This document shows, one piece after another, positions 26,319-35,323 of a DNA stretch of 64,000 nt. Below the pieces are notes generated by a model that made no database searches, was not told where the DNA came from, and saw nothing but the letters and a program-made list of their open reading frames with translations. The translations under genes and the position numbers were made by a program. Source of the DNA: JBICHN01 sp043101845 (GTDB taxonomy: Bacteria > Planctomycetota > Phycisphaerae > Phycisphaerales > UBA5793); the NCBI GenBank assembly GCA_043101845.1, contig JBICHN010000011.1:2108001-2172000 (forward strand), read 5' to 3'. Each line of letters opens with the position of its first letter. Within the stretch, counting starts at the first letter, position 1.

Positions 26319-28973
26319 ATGACCCGTGTGAGAACCCTCCAGACCTCATTGCTCGCAGCAGTAGTGGCGTTTTCGCTCGCGGGACGCGCGGCGCCGGACG
26401 ACCGTCGCGCCCCCGAAGACCGCTCCGATCGCGGCGGGGCCCTCGTGGAACGCATCGTCCGGTGCTTCGACTTCAACGAGCCGGAGAATCCCCTGCCGAT
26501 TCCGGTGTACTGGGTGCGGCTCGCCGGCGATGGGTTTCCGCACTGGAACACGGTTCGGTTCAACCCGCCCACGCCGGATCCGACCGACGAACTCAACCGG
26601 GTCTACCGCCTCGAGACGCGCGGCGGCGATGTCGGCGTGCGGCTCGTCGAGGGCGTCGTTTCCGTCATCCCCCTCACCGACTACGCGGTGACCGTGAAGC
26701 TCCGGACCCTTGACGCCGAACGCGCCCGGGCCCGAGTGATCGCCCGACTCGTGGATGTGCAGGGCAAGGTCATTCCGGAAAGCGATATCCGATCCGATCC
26801 CATTCAGACGAATGGAGAGTGGACGACCATCCGGTTACCGATTCGCGGCGACTCGCCCGACGCCGCCTGGATTCAGGTCGATCTCACGCTCGAACAGCCC
26901 TCCACCTGGGCGCCGAACCCGAGCGGAACGTCCATGGCCGCACGACCGGACGATGTCGACGCAGCCGTCGAATTTGACGATCTCGTGATCTCGCGGCTCC
27001 CCCGGGTCACGATGGTCGCCGGCGAGTCGAACCTCCTGGTCGGCGACGAGCCGGCCATCATCCGGGTTCGCGTAGACGACCTCACGCGCAATCGACTGGC
27101 GGGACGCTTGCGACTCTTTGATGCGACCGGGGCCCTGGTAGAGACGGCCGAAGTTGATCTCGGCGGCGCCGCGGGCGTCGTGGAGTGGGCGCCGTCGATC
27201 GATCGCTTCGGCTGGTATCGCGTCGCCATCGACATCATCGAGCACGACGCCGTAGTGGGTCGATCATCCGTCGATTTCGTCCGAGCGCCGGAAACGCTCG
27301 AACGACCGGGTGGACTGATCTTCGGGCTGTCGAATCGTGAACATCCGGACAGCGTCGCGTGGACGATGGCGCTTGGCGCGTCCGGGTTCGTCTCGCCTCA
27401 ACGCGTGGGACCGAATCCGGAGCGGCCGATCCTCGCGCGCCGACTCAACGCGCTCACTTCGATCGAGGGACGCGCCGTGTTGTCGCTGCGATCACTCGAA
27501 CCCTCCGTGGCGAAGCGGGCCCTCGTTTCTCCCGATGATCTGCTCGCCGCAATGTCGACCGGTCATGAAGAAACCTGGGCGCTCGTGGACGAGTGGCTCT
27601 CCCGGTACGGCCAGCGCGTGTCACGCTGGATGATCGGCGGCCCGAACGACGCGTCGCTCGCCGACCGGACCGCCGTCGCCGAAACGACCACCCGGTTGCG
27701 CGAGCGGATCGCGCGCCTCACGCCCGGCGCCGAACTCTGGACGCCCTGGCCGATTACGACGGGACCGCCTCCTGACCTCGACTCCACAAGTGGTGTTCGT
27801 TTCGTCCTGCGCACGCCGGAATTCATTGCCCCCGAGTCGATCGCGGCTCACCTCGACGCATGGGAAGGCGCGTCCGAGCGTCCGGCGCTATGGATCGAAC
27901 CCATCGCCTACGACGAGTACGGCGCGATCGGCCAGGCTTCAGACTTCGCGCGGCGGCTCGTTCTCGCGTGGGAGTCGGCGCCGGATTCGATCGTGATCGA
28001 CGCTCCCTGGGCTGAACCAGATGACGGTCATGCGACGCCGACGGTTCTTGCTCCGGTCGCGAACACGGTCAACACGATGCTCGGAGGTCGCCGGTCCGCC
28101 GGACGACTCGACTTCGGCCCCGATATCGCGGCACTGCTGTTTCAGGATGACGACGGCGGCGGCGTGATCGCCGCGTGGAGCCGTTCAACGACCGTCGAGC
28201 GACCCGCATTCACCGCCCTGCTCAGCGATGAGCCGGTGCGTGTGACGGACATCGATGGCAATTCGTACATGGTCGAAGCGGACAGCTGGGGTCATCGGAT
28301 CGAACTCGGCGCCACACCGGTGTTCATCGATCAGATCGATGTGCGGATGGCCCTCTTCCGCGCCGGCTTCGCCGTGCTGCCGCGGTTCGTCGAGTCGGCG
28401 ACGATGGTGCACCCGCACGAAATCCGTCTCGTCAATCCCTGGAGCGAGACGCTCTCCGGCGAAATCCGATTCGAGTCCCCGACGAACTGGAGCTTTGAGC
28501 CGAGCCTGCTCAACTTCACGATTCCGCCGAACAGTGAAACGCGACTGCCGATCACTTTCAGCGTTCCGGCGAATGAAGTCGCCGGCGTGAAGATGGTCGG
28601 CGCGACCGCGCGACTTCAGGCGGACCGCACGCTTGTCGTCGGACTCAATGCGCCGCTTGAGATTGGTCTCCGGGGTGTAACGCTTCAATCGAGCTACCGG
28701 ATTGTCGAAGGCGCCGGCGGCCGGCGCGATGTCGTCGTCACGAATGAGATCACGAATCGATCGGAAGCGCCCGTGTGGATGACGACCTTCTGTCTCGCGC
28801 CCGGATTCGCCTATCAGGAAGCCGCGGTGAGTGATCTTCAACCCGGGGAAACGACGATTCGTAACTTCGCGCTCCGCGATGGCGCCGACGCGCTCATCGG
28901 TCGCTCGATTCGCGCGGGGTTGCGGGAAGTCGATGGCCCGGGCCGGTTGAATGTCGACATCGCCATCGAATGA
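26319..28973 (+). CDS. Large secreted multidomain protein, possibly carbohydrate-active
   Basis: The 884-residue product has a signal peptide (about 1-26). Residues about 40-230 look like a carbohydrate-binding jellyroll (EPENPLPIPVYWVRLAGDGFPHWNTVRFN, WTTIRLPIRGDSPDAAWIQVDLTLEQPSTW). A central region of about 400 residues has glycosidase-barrel-like features (WALVDEWLSRYGQRVSRWMIGGPNDASL, RPALWIEPIAYDEYG). The C-terminus (about 690-880) reads as an Ig-like NEW3-type domain (HEIRLVNPWSETLSGEIRFESPTNWSFEPSLLNFTIPPNSETRLPITF). No catalytic pair can be assigned with confidence. A degenerate or novel glycoside hydrolase is possible. Confidence 0.72.
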   Translation: MTRVRTLQTSLLAAVVAFSLAGRAAPDDRRAPEDRSDRGGALVERIVRCFDFNEPENPLPIPVYWVRLAGDGFPHWNTVRFNPPTPDPTDELNRVYRLETRGGDVGVRLVEGVVSVIPLTDYAVTVKLRTLDAERARARVIARLVDVQGKVIPESDIRSDPIQTNGEWTTIRLPIRGDSPDAAWIQVDLTLEQPSTWAPNPSGTSMAARPDDVDAAVEFDDLVISRLPRVTMVAGESNLLVGDEPAIIRVRVDDLTRNRLAGRLRLFDATGALVETAEVDLGGAAGVVEWAPSIDRFGWYRVAIDIIEHDAVVGRSSVDFVRAPETLERPGGLIFGLSNREHPDSVAWTMALGASGFVSPQRVGPNPERPILARRLNALTSIEGRAVLSLRSLEPSVAKRALVSPDDLLAAMSTGHEETWALVDEWLSRYGQRVSRWMIGGPNDASLADRTAVAETTTRLRERIARLTPGAELWTPWPITTGPPPDLDSTSGVRFVLRTPEFIAPESIAAHLDAWEGASERPALWIEPIAYDEYGAIGQASDFARRLVLAWESAPDSIVIDAPWAEPDDGHATPTVLAPVANTVNTMLGGRRSAGRLDFGPDIAALLFQDDDGGGVIAAWSRSTTVERPAFTALLSDEPVRVTDIDGNSYMVEADSWGHRIELGATPVFIDQIDVRMALFRAGFAVLPRFVESATMVHPHEIRLVNPWSETLSGEIRFESPTNWSFEPSLLNFTIPPNSETRLPITFSVPANEVAGVKMVGATARLQADRTLVVGLNAPLEIGLRGVTLQSSYRIVEGAGGRRDVVVTNEITNRSEAPVWMTTFCLAPGFAYQEAAVSDLQPGETTIRNFALRDGADALIGRSIRAGLREVDGPGRLNVDIAIE

Positions 28974-28980
28974 GTGTTGC

Positions 28981-29865
28981 TTACCGCATCGCCTCAATGA
29001 GCTCGCTCAGATACTCGCGAATGCCGTCGTGTCCGCGTTCGAGCTGAACCCCAAGCTCTCGCGCGGCGTCCTTTGAGAAGATGTTCTTCGGTTCAGCGGG
29101 GCTCGACTCATCGACCTTCGCCTCGACACCGAGCAGGTCAGCGGCCATCTGCGCCCAGTCCGCCCATCGCGCGTAACAGTCCACGAGATTGAACGGCTGG
29201 CCCGCGGAGGCCTTCGTCTCGAGGGCGCCGCGAGTGGCGCGGACGACATCATCAACATGAACGAACTTGCCCCCACCGGTCTTGTCGACGGCCTCGCCGT
29301 TCATGAGACGACGAACCATGCCGTGGCCAATTGACCTCTCAAGCTTCGGATCGATCCCGTAGACGCCACAGGGTCGCAGCGCACAGGTATGGCGACCGGA
29401 TTCGAAATGAGCGGCCCAGAGATGCGCTTCTATCGCCGCTTTGCACGCGCCGTACTTCGTATTCGGTCGCAGCGGATGATCCTCGTCGATCCGCCCGTCC
29501 CACCGCGGGCGCATGTCGTGATGCACGGCGATCGTGCTGATGAAGATGAACGGCTTCGGCGCGGATCGTTCGAGCAGACGAATCGAGCCGACGAGGTTCG
29601 ACTGGAGGTGCTCATCAGAATCATCGCTCCGCAACGCTTCCCAGTCGAAACTGTTGTGCACGACCGCGTCGGCCGTCCCGAGCAGTTCATCCCACGCGCG
29701 TTCGTCATGCTGATCACCTTCGACGAATTGATCGACGAATCCCTCGATGTGATCGCGCCGACTCGTCTTTCGAACGAGGCCGACGACTTGCATTCCTGAC
29801 ACGCTCAGCTCACGCGCGATCCGCGCGCCGATGAATCCGGAAACCCCCGTCACGGCGACTCGCAT
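28981..29865 (-). CDS. NAD-dependent epimerase/dehydratase (extended SDR)
   Basis: The 294-residue protein has the SDR dinucleotide motif VTGVSGFIGARIA at the N-terminus and the catalytic YGACK (YxxxK) with an upstream STIAVHHD serine region. GKFVHVDDVVRATRGAL and the sugar-nucleotide-type tail match NAD(P)-dependent epimerases. The substrate is unknown. The ATG at 29865 has GAGAGGG six bases upstream; the open frame extends 41 codons further but with no homology. It lies 49 bases after the AI-2E transporter gene and could share its transcript. Confidence 0.88.
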   Translation of the reverse strand: MRVAVTGVSGFIGARIARELSVSGMQVVGLVRKTSRRDHIEGFVDQFVEGDQHDERAWDELLGTADAVVHNSFDWEALRSDDSDEHLQSNLVGSIRLLERSAPKPFIFISTIAVHHDMRPRWDGRIDEDHPLRPNTKYGACKAAIEAHLWAAHFESGRHTCALRPCGVYGIDPKLERSIGHGMVRRLMNGEAVDKTGGGKFVHVDDVVRATRGALETKASAGQPFNLVDCYARWADWAQMAADLLGVEAKVDESSPAEPKNIFSKDAARELGVQLERGHDGIREYLSELIEAMR

Positions 29866-29914
29866 CGGCGACCCTCTCTGCGATCTTCGAATGAGTTCCG
29901 CGCGCCTTACGCGC

Positions 29915-31267
29915 CTACTGCTCGTTGATAGGCAGAATGTCGGTCGCGCGACCTTCGGTCCACGCCTGAATGCGCGGGAGCCAGACATCGGTGAAGAGAA
30001 TCTTCAGGCAGGCCGCCGCGGGAATGGCGAGGAGCATGCCGTACACGCCGCCCACGGCGCCGCCGGCGAGCACCGCGACGAGAATCGAAACCGGCCCGAG
30101 ATTCGTGCTCTTCCCCGCAATGACCGGCGTCAGGATGTACCCCTCGATCAGCTGCACGATCACAAAGACAAGCGTCGGCCAGAGCAGAATCCCCCACCAG
30201 GCCATCTCGAGGCTCTCCGGCTTGTCGCTCTCGCCGATCCAGAGCAGGATGATGGCGACCGGGACGCCAATTCCGCCGAGATAGGGCACGGCGCAGAACA
30301 ATCCCGTAATCAATCCGAGCAGCATCCAGTACGGCACCCCGACGATCGCCCATCCAATCGCAAGCAGCACGCCCATGATCAGACTGATGACGATGCGACC
30401 GCGCACGAACCCGCTCACCGCGTCATCCATCTTTCCGACGATTCTGTAGATGCGGTCACTGTGCGCCGCCGGAACGAGCTGCCGGAAGAAGCGCCGAATC
30501 CCCGGCCACGAAGTCGAGAACGCGAAGAAGTAGAACGGGATCAGGAAGAGCAGGAACGCGATGTAGATCGTCGCGCCAAGGATGCCCAGGATGAGTTCGA
30601 GCGCATCGGTCGTGGTGCGCCAGGTCGTCTGGAAAATCGAGCCGAGGTTCGAACGAATCCAGAGTTCCACCGGCGACGGCGGCGGCGGATCCGCGACGCC
30701 GTCGGCCGATTCGCCCGTCGCCCCCTCGGAGACCTCATCGCCAGCGCCTTCCAACGGCGTACCCGGTTCGACGACCACGAGTTCACCGTCGCTCTCGCCA
30801 TCGACGGGAACGACGGTCCGCTCAGCGGGCAGGAGGCGGATGAGCCGGCCCTCGTATTCCTCCGGAAGTCGCTGATCGACCTCCTCGACCAGCGTGCGCA
30901 CCGTCCCCGGAAGCGCCTTCACGAGATCGATCGTCTGGAACACGGCGAGCGGAACGATGGTCACGACGGCGACGAGAAAGAGCACGCCGAGCACGCCGAC
31001 CATCCCCCCCACGACAAGCGGCCGCGAGATTCGCGGGTGACTGCTCACGCGGTCCACGATCGGTTCGACGAGATACGCGAGCGCCAGCGCGATGAGCAGC
31101 GGGACGGTGACCGCGCGGAGCCAGTACCCGACCATGACGATGAAAACGAGGCCGAGGATGACGAGCACATCGCGAATCGCCTGGAATTGCCACAGGTGAA
31201 GGCGATCGAGATCGCGGCGGCCGGGTTCAGGAGGGAGTTGGCTGGACGAACCGGGATCGACGGGCAT
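29915..31267 (-). CDS. AI-2E family transporter (PerM-like)
   Basis: The 450-residue membrane protein has the AI-2E/PerM layout: two N-terminal helices (AIRDVLVILGLVFIVMVGYWL, VPLLIALALAYLVEPIV), a soluble insert rich in Glu and Pro (about 130-200), and five or so C-terminal helices. The C-terminal part holds GIGVPVAIILLWIG and IEGYILTPVIAGKSTNLGPVSILVAVLAGGAVGGVYGMLLAIPAAACLKI, the most conserved part of the family. Despite the name, members are transporters or antiporters with varied substrates. TAGATT lies seven bases before the ATG and there is no Shine-Dalgarno. Confidence 0.9.
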   Translation of the reverse strand: MPVDPGSSSQLPPEPGRRDLDRLHLWQFQAIRDVLVILGLVFIVMVGYWLRAVTVPLLIALALAYLVEPIVDRVSSHPRISRPLVVGGMVGVLGVLFLVAVVTIVPLAVFQTIDLVKALPGTVRTLVEEVDQRLPEEYEGRLIRLLPAERTVVPVDGESDGELVVVEPGTPLEGAGDEVSEGATGESADGVADPPPPSPVELWIRSNLGSIFQTTWRTTTDALELILGILGATIYIAFLLFLIPFYFFAFSTSWPGIRRFFRQLVPAAHSDRIYRIVGKMDDAVSGFVRGRIVISLIMGVLLAIGWAIVGVPYWMLLGLITGLFCAVPYLGGIGVPVAIILLWIGESDKPESLEMAWWGILLWPTLVFVIVQLIEGYILTPVIAGKSTNLGPVSILVAVLAGGAVGGVYGMLLAIPAAACLKILFTDVWLPRIQAWTEGRATDILPINEQ

Positions 31268-31274
31268 GCCGGGT

Positions 31275-31280
31275 AATCTA
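31275..31280 (-). promoter_or_regulatory. Putative leaderless promoter of the AI-2E transporter gene
   Basis: On the minus strand TAGATT ends seven bases before the ATG at 31267; TTGCTC lies 16 bases further upstream as a possible -35. Confidence 0.55.
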
Positions 31281-31314
31281 GCGGCCCGGCGGAGATGAGC
31301 AACCTCGCCGGCCG

Positions 31315-31722
31315 TCAGTTTGTGTCGAGGTGGTTGAGCACGCGCTCGGCGCTGAAGGCGTCCTCGAACGAGAAGACCGAAACGAAATCGTCGAGCGAGT
31401 CCTCGTCGGTACGCGACATGATGCCTTCGTCGACCATCGCGAAGACCATGCGGCCGAAGTCGTCCGTGCTGAAGATATTCCAGTGCTCAAGGACGCTGCG
31501 AGCCATCAGACCGTACTTCTTGATCGCATAATCGCGGAGGCCCGCGCAGAGTTCGGCGCCGTTGACATGCCGCTGACCGGGCTCCTTCTTCTCGAAGTCC
31601 CGGTGAATTCGACGCACGGTATAGCCGAGGCCCTCCTGCACGAAGGCGTAGGCCTGGCGGGGATACGGGCCGATTTCTTCAAGCCGGCCCCAGTCGATTT
31701 CGAATGCCTGTTCGTTCGCCAA
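31315..31722 (-). CDS. Minf_1886 family (TIGR04138) conserved protein
   Basis: The 135-residue protein matches the planctomycete/verrucomicrobial family of unknown function: YPRQAYAFVQEGLGYTVRRIH, HVNGAELCAGLRDYAIKKYGLMARSVLEHWNIFSTDDFGRMVFAMVDEGIMSRTDEDSLDDFVSVFSFEDAF. Its presence supports a PVC-superphylum host. The start is TTG at 31722 with GGAGGG six bases upstream. It is cytoplasmic by composition; no catalytic residues are apparent. Confidence 0.88.
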   Translation of the reverse strand: MANEQAFEIDWGRLEEIGPYPRQAYAFVQEGLGYTVRRIHRDFEKKEPGQRHVNGAELCAGLRDYAIKKYGLMARSVLEHWNIFSTDDFGRMVFAMVDEGIMSRTDEDSLDDFVSVFSFEDAFSAERVLNHLDTN

Positions 31723-31892
31723 CGGCGCCCTCCGAGGTCACGATTTCAGTCGGGATCAAGCATAGCGGCGTCCGGAGCCGTTTGGCTACGAAACCGCCTT
31801 CCAGTGATCGAAATCGCCGTCTTTCGGTCTACCATGCCCATCCCGCGACGCCGCGAGTCGCGTCGTCGCCAGGGCCCTCAGGAGGAGATTCC

Positions 31893-32621
31893 ATGCGCTC
31901 GAACCCATCCCGACTCGTTTTTGCGACCACCGCCGCCTTCGGCCTCGCCGCCCTCATCGCCCTGCCGGCGGCGCTTGCTCAACCCGAATCCGGGCATCCC
32001 GCCATCGTGAAGTCGGGGAATGAACATCACGCGCCGTCGGACGCGATTGTGCTGTTCGACGGATCGGATCTCTCGATGTGGCGGCACACCGACGGCCGCG
32101 ATTCGGAATGGACGATCGAGGGCGACGCGATGGTCGTGAAGCCCGGGAGCGGATCGACCGTCTCCACCGAGAAATTCAACGATGCGCAGATCCACCTCGA
32201 ATTCGCGACCCCGAACGAAGTCGACGGCTCGGGCCAGGGCCGCGGCAACAGTGGAATGTACCTCCAGGGTCGATACGAAGTACAGATTCTCGACTCCTAC
32301 GAGAACGAGACTTATCCCGACGGCCAGTGCGGCGCGATCTACGGTCAGCAGCCTCCGCTCGTGAACGCGTCGCGGGGGCCGGGCGAGTGGCAGTCGTACG
32401 ATGTCATCTTCCGCGCCGCGCGCTTTGATGAGAGCGGCAAGCGCGTCAAGCCGGCGACGGTCACCGTGTTCCACAATGGCGTGCTCATTCATGACCATGT
32501 CGAACTCGAAGGACCGACGGGTGGCTCGTTGAGTCCCGAGTCAAACATGCCCGGGCCGCTCTACCTCCAGGATCACGGCAACTTGACGCGCTTTCGGAAC
32601 ATCTGGATCCGTCCGCTTTGA
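31893..32621 (+). CDS. DUF1080 (3-keto-disaccharide hydrolase-like) secreted protein
   Basis: The 242-residue protein has a signal peptide (LVFATTAAFGLAALIALPAALAQ) and a single DUF1080 concanavalin-like domain: IVLFDGSDLSMWRHTDG, WTIEGDAMVVKPGSGSTVSTEKFNDAQIHLEFATP, GNSGMYLQGRYEVQILDSYEN and GPLYLQDHGNLTRFRNIWIRPL. Some family members hydrolyse 3-keto-glycosides, and the family is greatly expanded in planctomycetes. AGGAGGAG lies five bases before the ATG at 31893. It may be cotranscribed with purE, 48 bases downstream, though the roles differ. Confidence 0.92.
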   Translation: MRSNPSRLVFATTAAFGLAALIALPAALAQPESGHPAIVKSGNEHHAPSDAIVLFDGSDLSMWRHTDGRDSEWTIEGDAMVVKPGSGSTVSTEKFNDAQIHLEFATPNEVDGSGQGRGNSGMYLQGRYEVQILDSYENETYPDGQCGAIYGQQPPLVNASRGPGEWQSYDVIFRAARFDESGKRVKPATVTVFHNGVLIHDHVELEGPTGGSLSPESNMPGPLYLQDHGNLTRFRNIWIRPL

Positions 32622-32669
32622 GATTGATCCGAACGGCAACTTAAACCGCATACGAAGAGAGAAACGACG

Positions 32670-33167
32670 ATGCCTTCGAAGAGTTCGACACCGGCCGTCG
32701 GTGTCATCATGGGAAGCAAGTCCGACTGGGACACCATGCGTCACTGCGTCGACATGCTGCGCGAGTTCGATATCGAATGCGAAGCGCGCGTGCTCTCGGC
32801 GCACCGCACGCCCGCGGAGGCCATGGAGTTCGTAAGTGGCGCGCGTGGCCGCGGAATGAAGATCATCATCGCGGCCGCCGGCGGCGCGGCGCACCTCGCC
32901 GGCGTGGCTGCGGCGCACACGACGCTCCCCGTTCTCGGTGTGCCGATGACCGGGTGGGCGCTCGACGGCCTCGATTCACTTCTGTCGACGGTGCAGATGC
33001 CGCGAGGAATACCGGTCGCGACCTTTGCCATCGGCAAGGCGGGCGCGGTGAACGCCGCGTTGTGCGCTGTGTCCATTCTCGCCGGCGCCGATGAGTCTCT
33101 CCACGATCGGCTCGAGAGTTACCGCCGCGAGCAGGCCGAAGCGATCCTCGCGACCAAACTCGAGTAG
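32670..33167 (+). CDS. purE: N5-carboxyaminoimidazole ribonucleotide mutase (PurE)
   Basis: PurE makes carboxyaminoimidazole ribonucleotide in purine synthesis. The 165-residue protein shows GVIMGSKSDWDTM, RVLSAHRTPAEAMEF, IIAAAGGAAHLAGVAAAHTTLPVLGVPM and GIPVATFAIGKAGAVNAAL. These fit class I PurE, which needs PurK, but no purK gene is adjacent. GAGAG sits about nine bases before the ATG. Confidence 0.96.
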   Translation: MPSKSSTPAVGVIMGSKSDWDTMRHCVDMLREFDIECEARVLSAHRTPAEAMEFVSGARGRGMKIIIAAAGGAAHLAGVAAAHTTLPVLGVPMTGWALDGLDSLLSTVQMPRGIPVATFAIGKAGAVNAALCAVSILAGADESLHDRLESYRREQAEAILATKLE

Positions 33168-33176
33168 CGGCGTCCG

Positions 33177-34013
33177 TCAGGTGTCGGATAGGACCGGCGC
33201 GAGCGCTGCGATGCGCTCCCGGCTCGAAACGACGACGCCGCCCGGCTGCTCGATGGTCACGGCGAAGAGCGCGACCTTTTCAACGGGCAGTCGCGGATCG
33301 ATCGGCACCACGACCTCGCCATCGTTCGCGGGAATGTCGAAGACCCCGCCATCGACCGGGAAGCGATCGTCGCGTTCGGCGTCGAAGATCCAGAGTTGAT
33401 ACTGCTCGACCGTCGGATCGTTCGACGCGAGTCCGCGGAAGCGCATGTACCCGGCCTGCCGGGAAGGGCTCCATACGACATCGCCGCTCAACCCGTCGTC
33501 GGCCCCCCAGGGGACGATGATGGCGTCGCCCGCGTCGTCGATGAGCGCGGCACGCTGCTCCGCCGGCGATTCGCCGGCGCGGTTCGGCCCCCACCACGAG
33601 ACCGCCGCCACCGCGATGGCCGCGGCGGCGACGAGCCACGGCGTCCAGCGACGGGTCGTGGACTCCCGCGTGCCGGCGGTCTTCTCGGCGAACGAGATTG
33701 GCGCCGGAGAGTCGGTGTCCGAATCGGCGTTGCTCTTGGCGTCCGGATCGTTCGCTTCGAATCGACGCGGCGAGTCGAAGAACGCCAGAGCGTCGGCGCG
33801 AAGTTTGTCAACAAGTTGCGGTGGCGCCGGCTGATCGTTGGCGGCGAAGAGAGCCCGATCGATGGCCGCCGCGGCGCGCTCGTACGAATCGTCCTCGGCG
33901 CCTCCGAGGAGACGAGCCAGCTCCCGCTCCTCATCGAGAGGCAGGCCCTGCGTCGCTCGGTCAGCGAGCAACTCGGCCCGGCGGTCGGGATAGTCTTCGA
34001 CAACGGGACTCAT
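33177..34013 (-). CDS. Anti-sigma factor, RskA-like, membrane bound
   Basis: The 278-residue protein has a cytoplasmic N-terminal sigma-binding region (about 1-120), one membrane helix (WTPWLVAAAAIAVAAVSWWG) and a periplasmic RskA domain (MRFRGLASNDPTVEQYQLWIFDAERDDRFPVDGGVFDIPANDGEVVVPIDPRLPVEKVALFAVTIEQPGGVVVSS). No zinc-binding HxxxCxxC is seen in the N-terminal part. It overlaps the ECF sigma gene by four bases (ATGA), the usual sigma/anti-sigma pairing. It probably releases the sigma factor on an envelope signal. Confidence 0.88.
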   Translation of the reverse strand: MSPVVEDYPDRRAELLADRATQGLPLDEERELARLLGGAEDDSYERAAAAIDRALFAANDQPAPPQLVDKLRADALAFFDSPRRFEANDPDAKSNADSDTDSPAPISFAEKTAGTRESTTRRWTPWLVAAAAIAVAAVSWWGPNRAGESPAEQRAALIDDAGDAIIVPWGADDGLSGDVVWSPSRQAGYMRFRGLASNDPTVEQYQLWIFDAERDDRFPVDGGVFDIPANDGEVVVPIDPRLPVEKVALFAVTIEQPGGVVVSSRERIAALAPVLSDT

Positions 34014-34576
34014 GATTCATCTTCATTCTGCGGCCCGGCGTCCGCATCGTGCAGTCGTTCACGAACTTTCATCAGGCCTCGTCGCACATGCGTCTTGACC
34101 GTGCCGAGCGGGAGACCGGTGTGCTCGGCGATCTGCGTGTGCGTCCAGCCCTGTCCGACGGCGAGTTGCAGGACTTCCCGCTGCTCGGGTCGAAGCTCTT
34201 CGATCGCGTCCCGCGCCGCTTTCGCGTCGGCGCCGACTTCAAGATCCTGCTGAATCGTGTCGTGCGTCGCCGATTCGGGAACCTCGATGCTCGTGGTCAC
34301 CCGCTTCTCACGACGGCCGGTCTTGCGGTTCGAGTCGATGAGGCGACGACGCGCGATCATGGCGACAAAAGTCGACTCAGCGCCGAGCGACTCGTCGAAT
34401 CGCTCCGCGTTCTTCCAGAGATCAATGAAGATTTCCTGAACGACATCTTCCGCATCGGAGGCGGCGTGGCAGAATCGGCGGGCGAGCGACCAGACCAGTC
34501 CGCTGTACTGGTCGATGCACTCCTGGACGGCCGAAGCGTCGCCGGCGGCGATTCGCTTGAGCACTGACTCGGCCAC
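34010..34576 (-). CDS. ECF-type RNA polymerase sigma factor
   Basis: The 188-residue protein has sigma region 2 (YSGLVWSLARRFCHAASDAEDVVQEIFIDLWKNAERFD) and region 4 (ELRPEQREVLQLAVGQGWTHTQIAEHTGLPLGTVKTHVRRGLMKVRERL). The start is taken as GTG at 34576 with GGAGG nine bases upstream; the frame is open 31 codons further. It heads a two-gene unit with the RskA-like anti-sigma factor and faces the HMA lipoprotein gene, which carries a possible ECF promoter. Confidence 0.92.
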   Translation of the reverse strand: MAESVLKRIAAGDASAVQECIDQYSGLVWSLARRFCHAASDAEDVVQEIFIDLWKNAERFDESLGAESTFVAMIARRRLIDSNRKTGRREKRVTTSIEVPESATHDTIQQDLEVGADAKAARDAIEELRPEQREVLQLAVGQGWTHTQIAEHTGLPLGTVKTHVRRGLMKVRERLHDADAGPQNEDES

Positions 34577-34720
34577 GACGGTCGACCTCCGGACCCTGGG
34601 AGCGTCAGGCAGTCGTCTGGGGCGGATCGGACGACCCACCTCTCGTTTGGCGACGCTCACTCCCGACATGCGCGATTCCTGCCCGAAAGGGTACGGTTTG
34701 AACGGCCCAAAGTCCCTCCA

Positions 34721-34744
34721 GGAACGGCCGTTTCCAGTCTCGTG
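34721..34744 (+). promoter_or_regulatory. Candidate ECF promoter and repeat upstream of the HMA lipoprotein
   Basis: GGAAC (34721-34725) followed after 15 bases by CGTG resembles an ECF promoter pointing at the lipoprotein gene. The octamer GAACGGCC occurs at 34700-34707 and again at 34722-34729, two helical turns apart. The second copy is part of the 10-bp palindrome AACGGCCGTT. Confidence 0.35.
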
Positions 34745-34870
34745 TGAATTCGCCTTCCGTCCGGCTTCGGATTCGGCGAGATACCGATCCGTCGCCGAAC
34801 GGCCCGATGAGTGGTCGCCCCCCTACGCTTTCAAAGCGATCAAACACTGTTCGAGAGAGGAACGACTGAT

Positions 34871-35311
34871 ATGGACCGCCTTCGAATCATGACGCTGGCC
34901 GTGGCTGCGACGGGTTTCCTCATCGCGGGAAGCGGCTGCGAAAACGACGCGGATGATGTCGCGGATACTGTCGACACGGAGTCTTCGGAAATGGCCGAGC
35001 CGACCGCACGAGTCAAGACCGCGGACATTGGCGAGGAGCCCCCGACGCCGGAAGCGGGCGAGTATGTCGTCGCGATGCATGTGACCGACATGACCTGCTC
35101 GGCATGCGCCGAGTCCGTCACCGCCGCCGCGACCAAGGTGGACGGCGTCGAGCGGGTACGAGTCTCCGTGAATCAGGACATCGCCTGGTTCGTGCTCACG
35201 CAGAGCATTGAGGTCGACACGGACGCCATCGCCGCGGCGGTGGAAGACGCCGGGTTCGAAGTCGAACCGCTCGGAGAGCCGGTGGAAGGCCTCGGCGAGG
35301 GCGACGGCTGA
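34871..35311 (+). CDS. Heavy-metal-associated (HMA) domain lipoprotein
   Basis: The 146-residue protein starts with a lipoprotein-like signal (FLIAGSGC, Cys23; a weak lipobox), then an acidic linker (24-60). An HMA domain follows with VTDMTCSACAESVTAAATKVDGVERVRVSV (metal-binding Cys76 and Cys79) and AVEDAGFEV. HMA domains bind Cu(I) or similar soft metals; an extracytoplasmic lipid-anchored copy is unusual compared with CopZ or ATPase domains. GAGAGG lies 10 bases upstream. It is divergent from the sigma/anti-sigma pair. Confidence 0.85.
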   Translation: MDRLRIMTLAVAATGFLIAGSGCENDADDVADTVDTESSEMAEPTARVKTADIGEEPPTPEAGEYVVAMHVTDMTCSACAESVTAAATKVDGVERVRVSVNQDIAWFVLTQSIEVDTDAIAAAVEDAGFEVEPLGEPVEGLGEGDG

Positions 35312-35323
35312 GACGCGGGTGGA

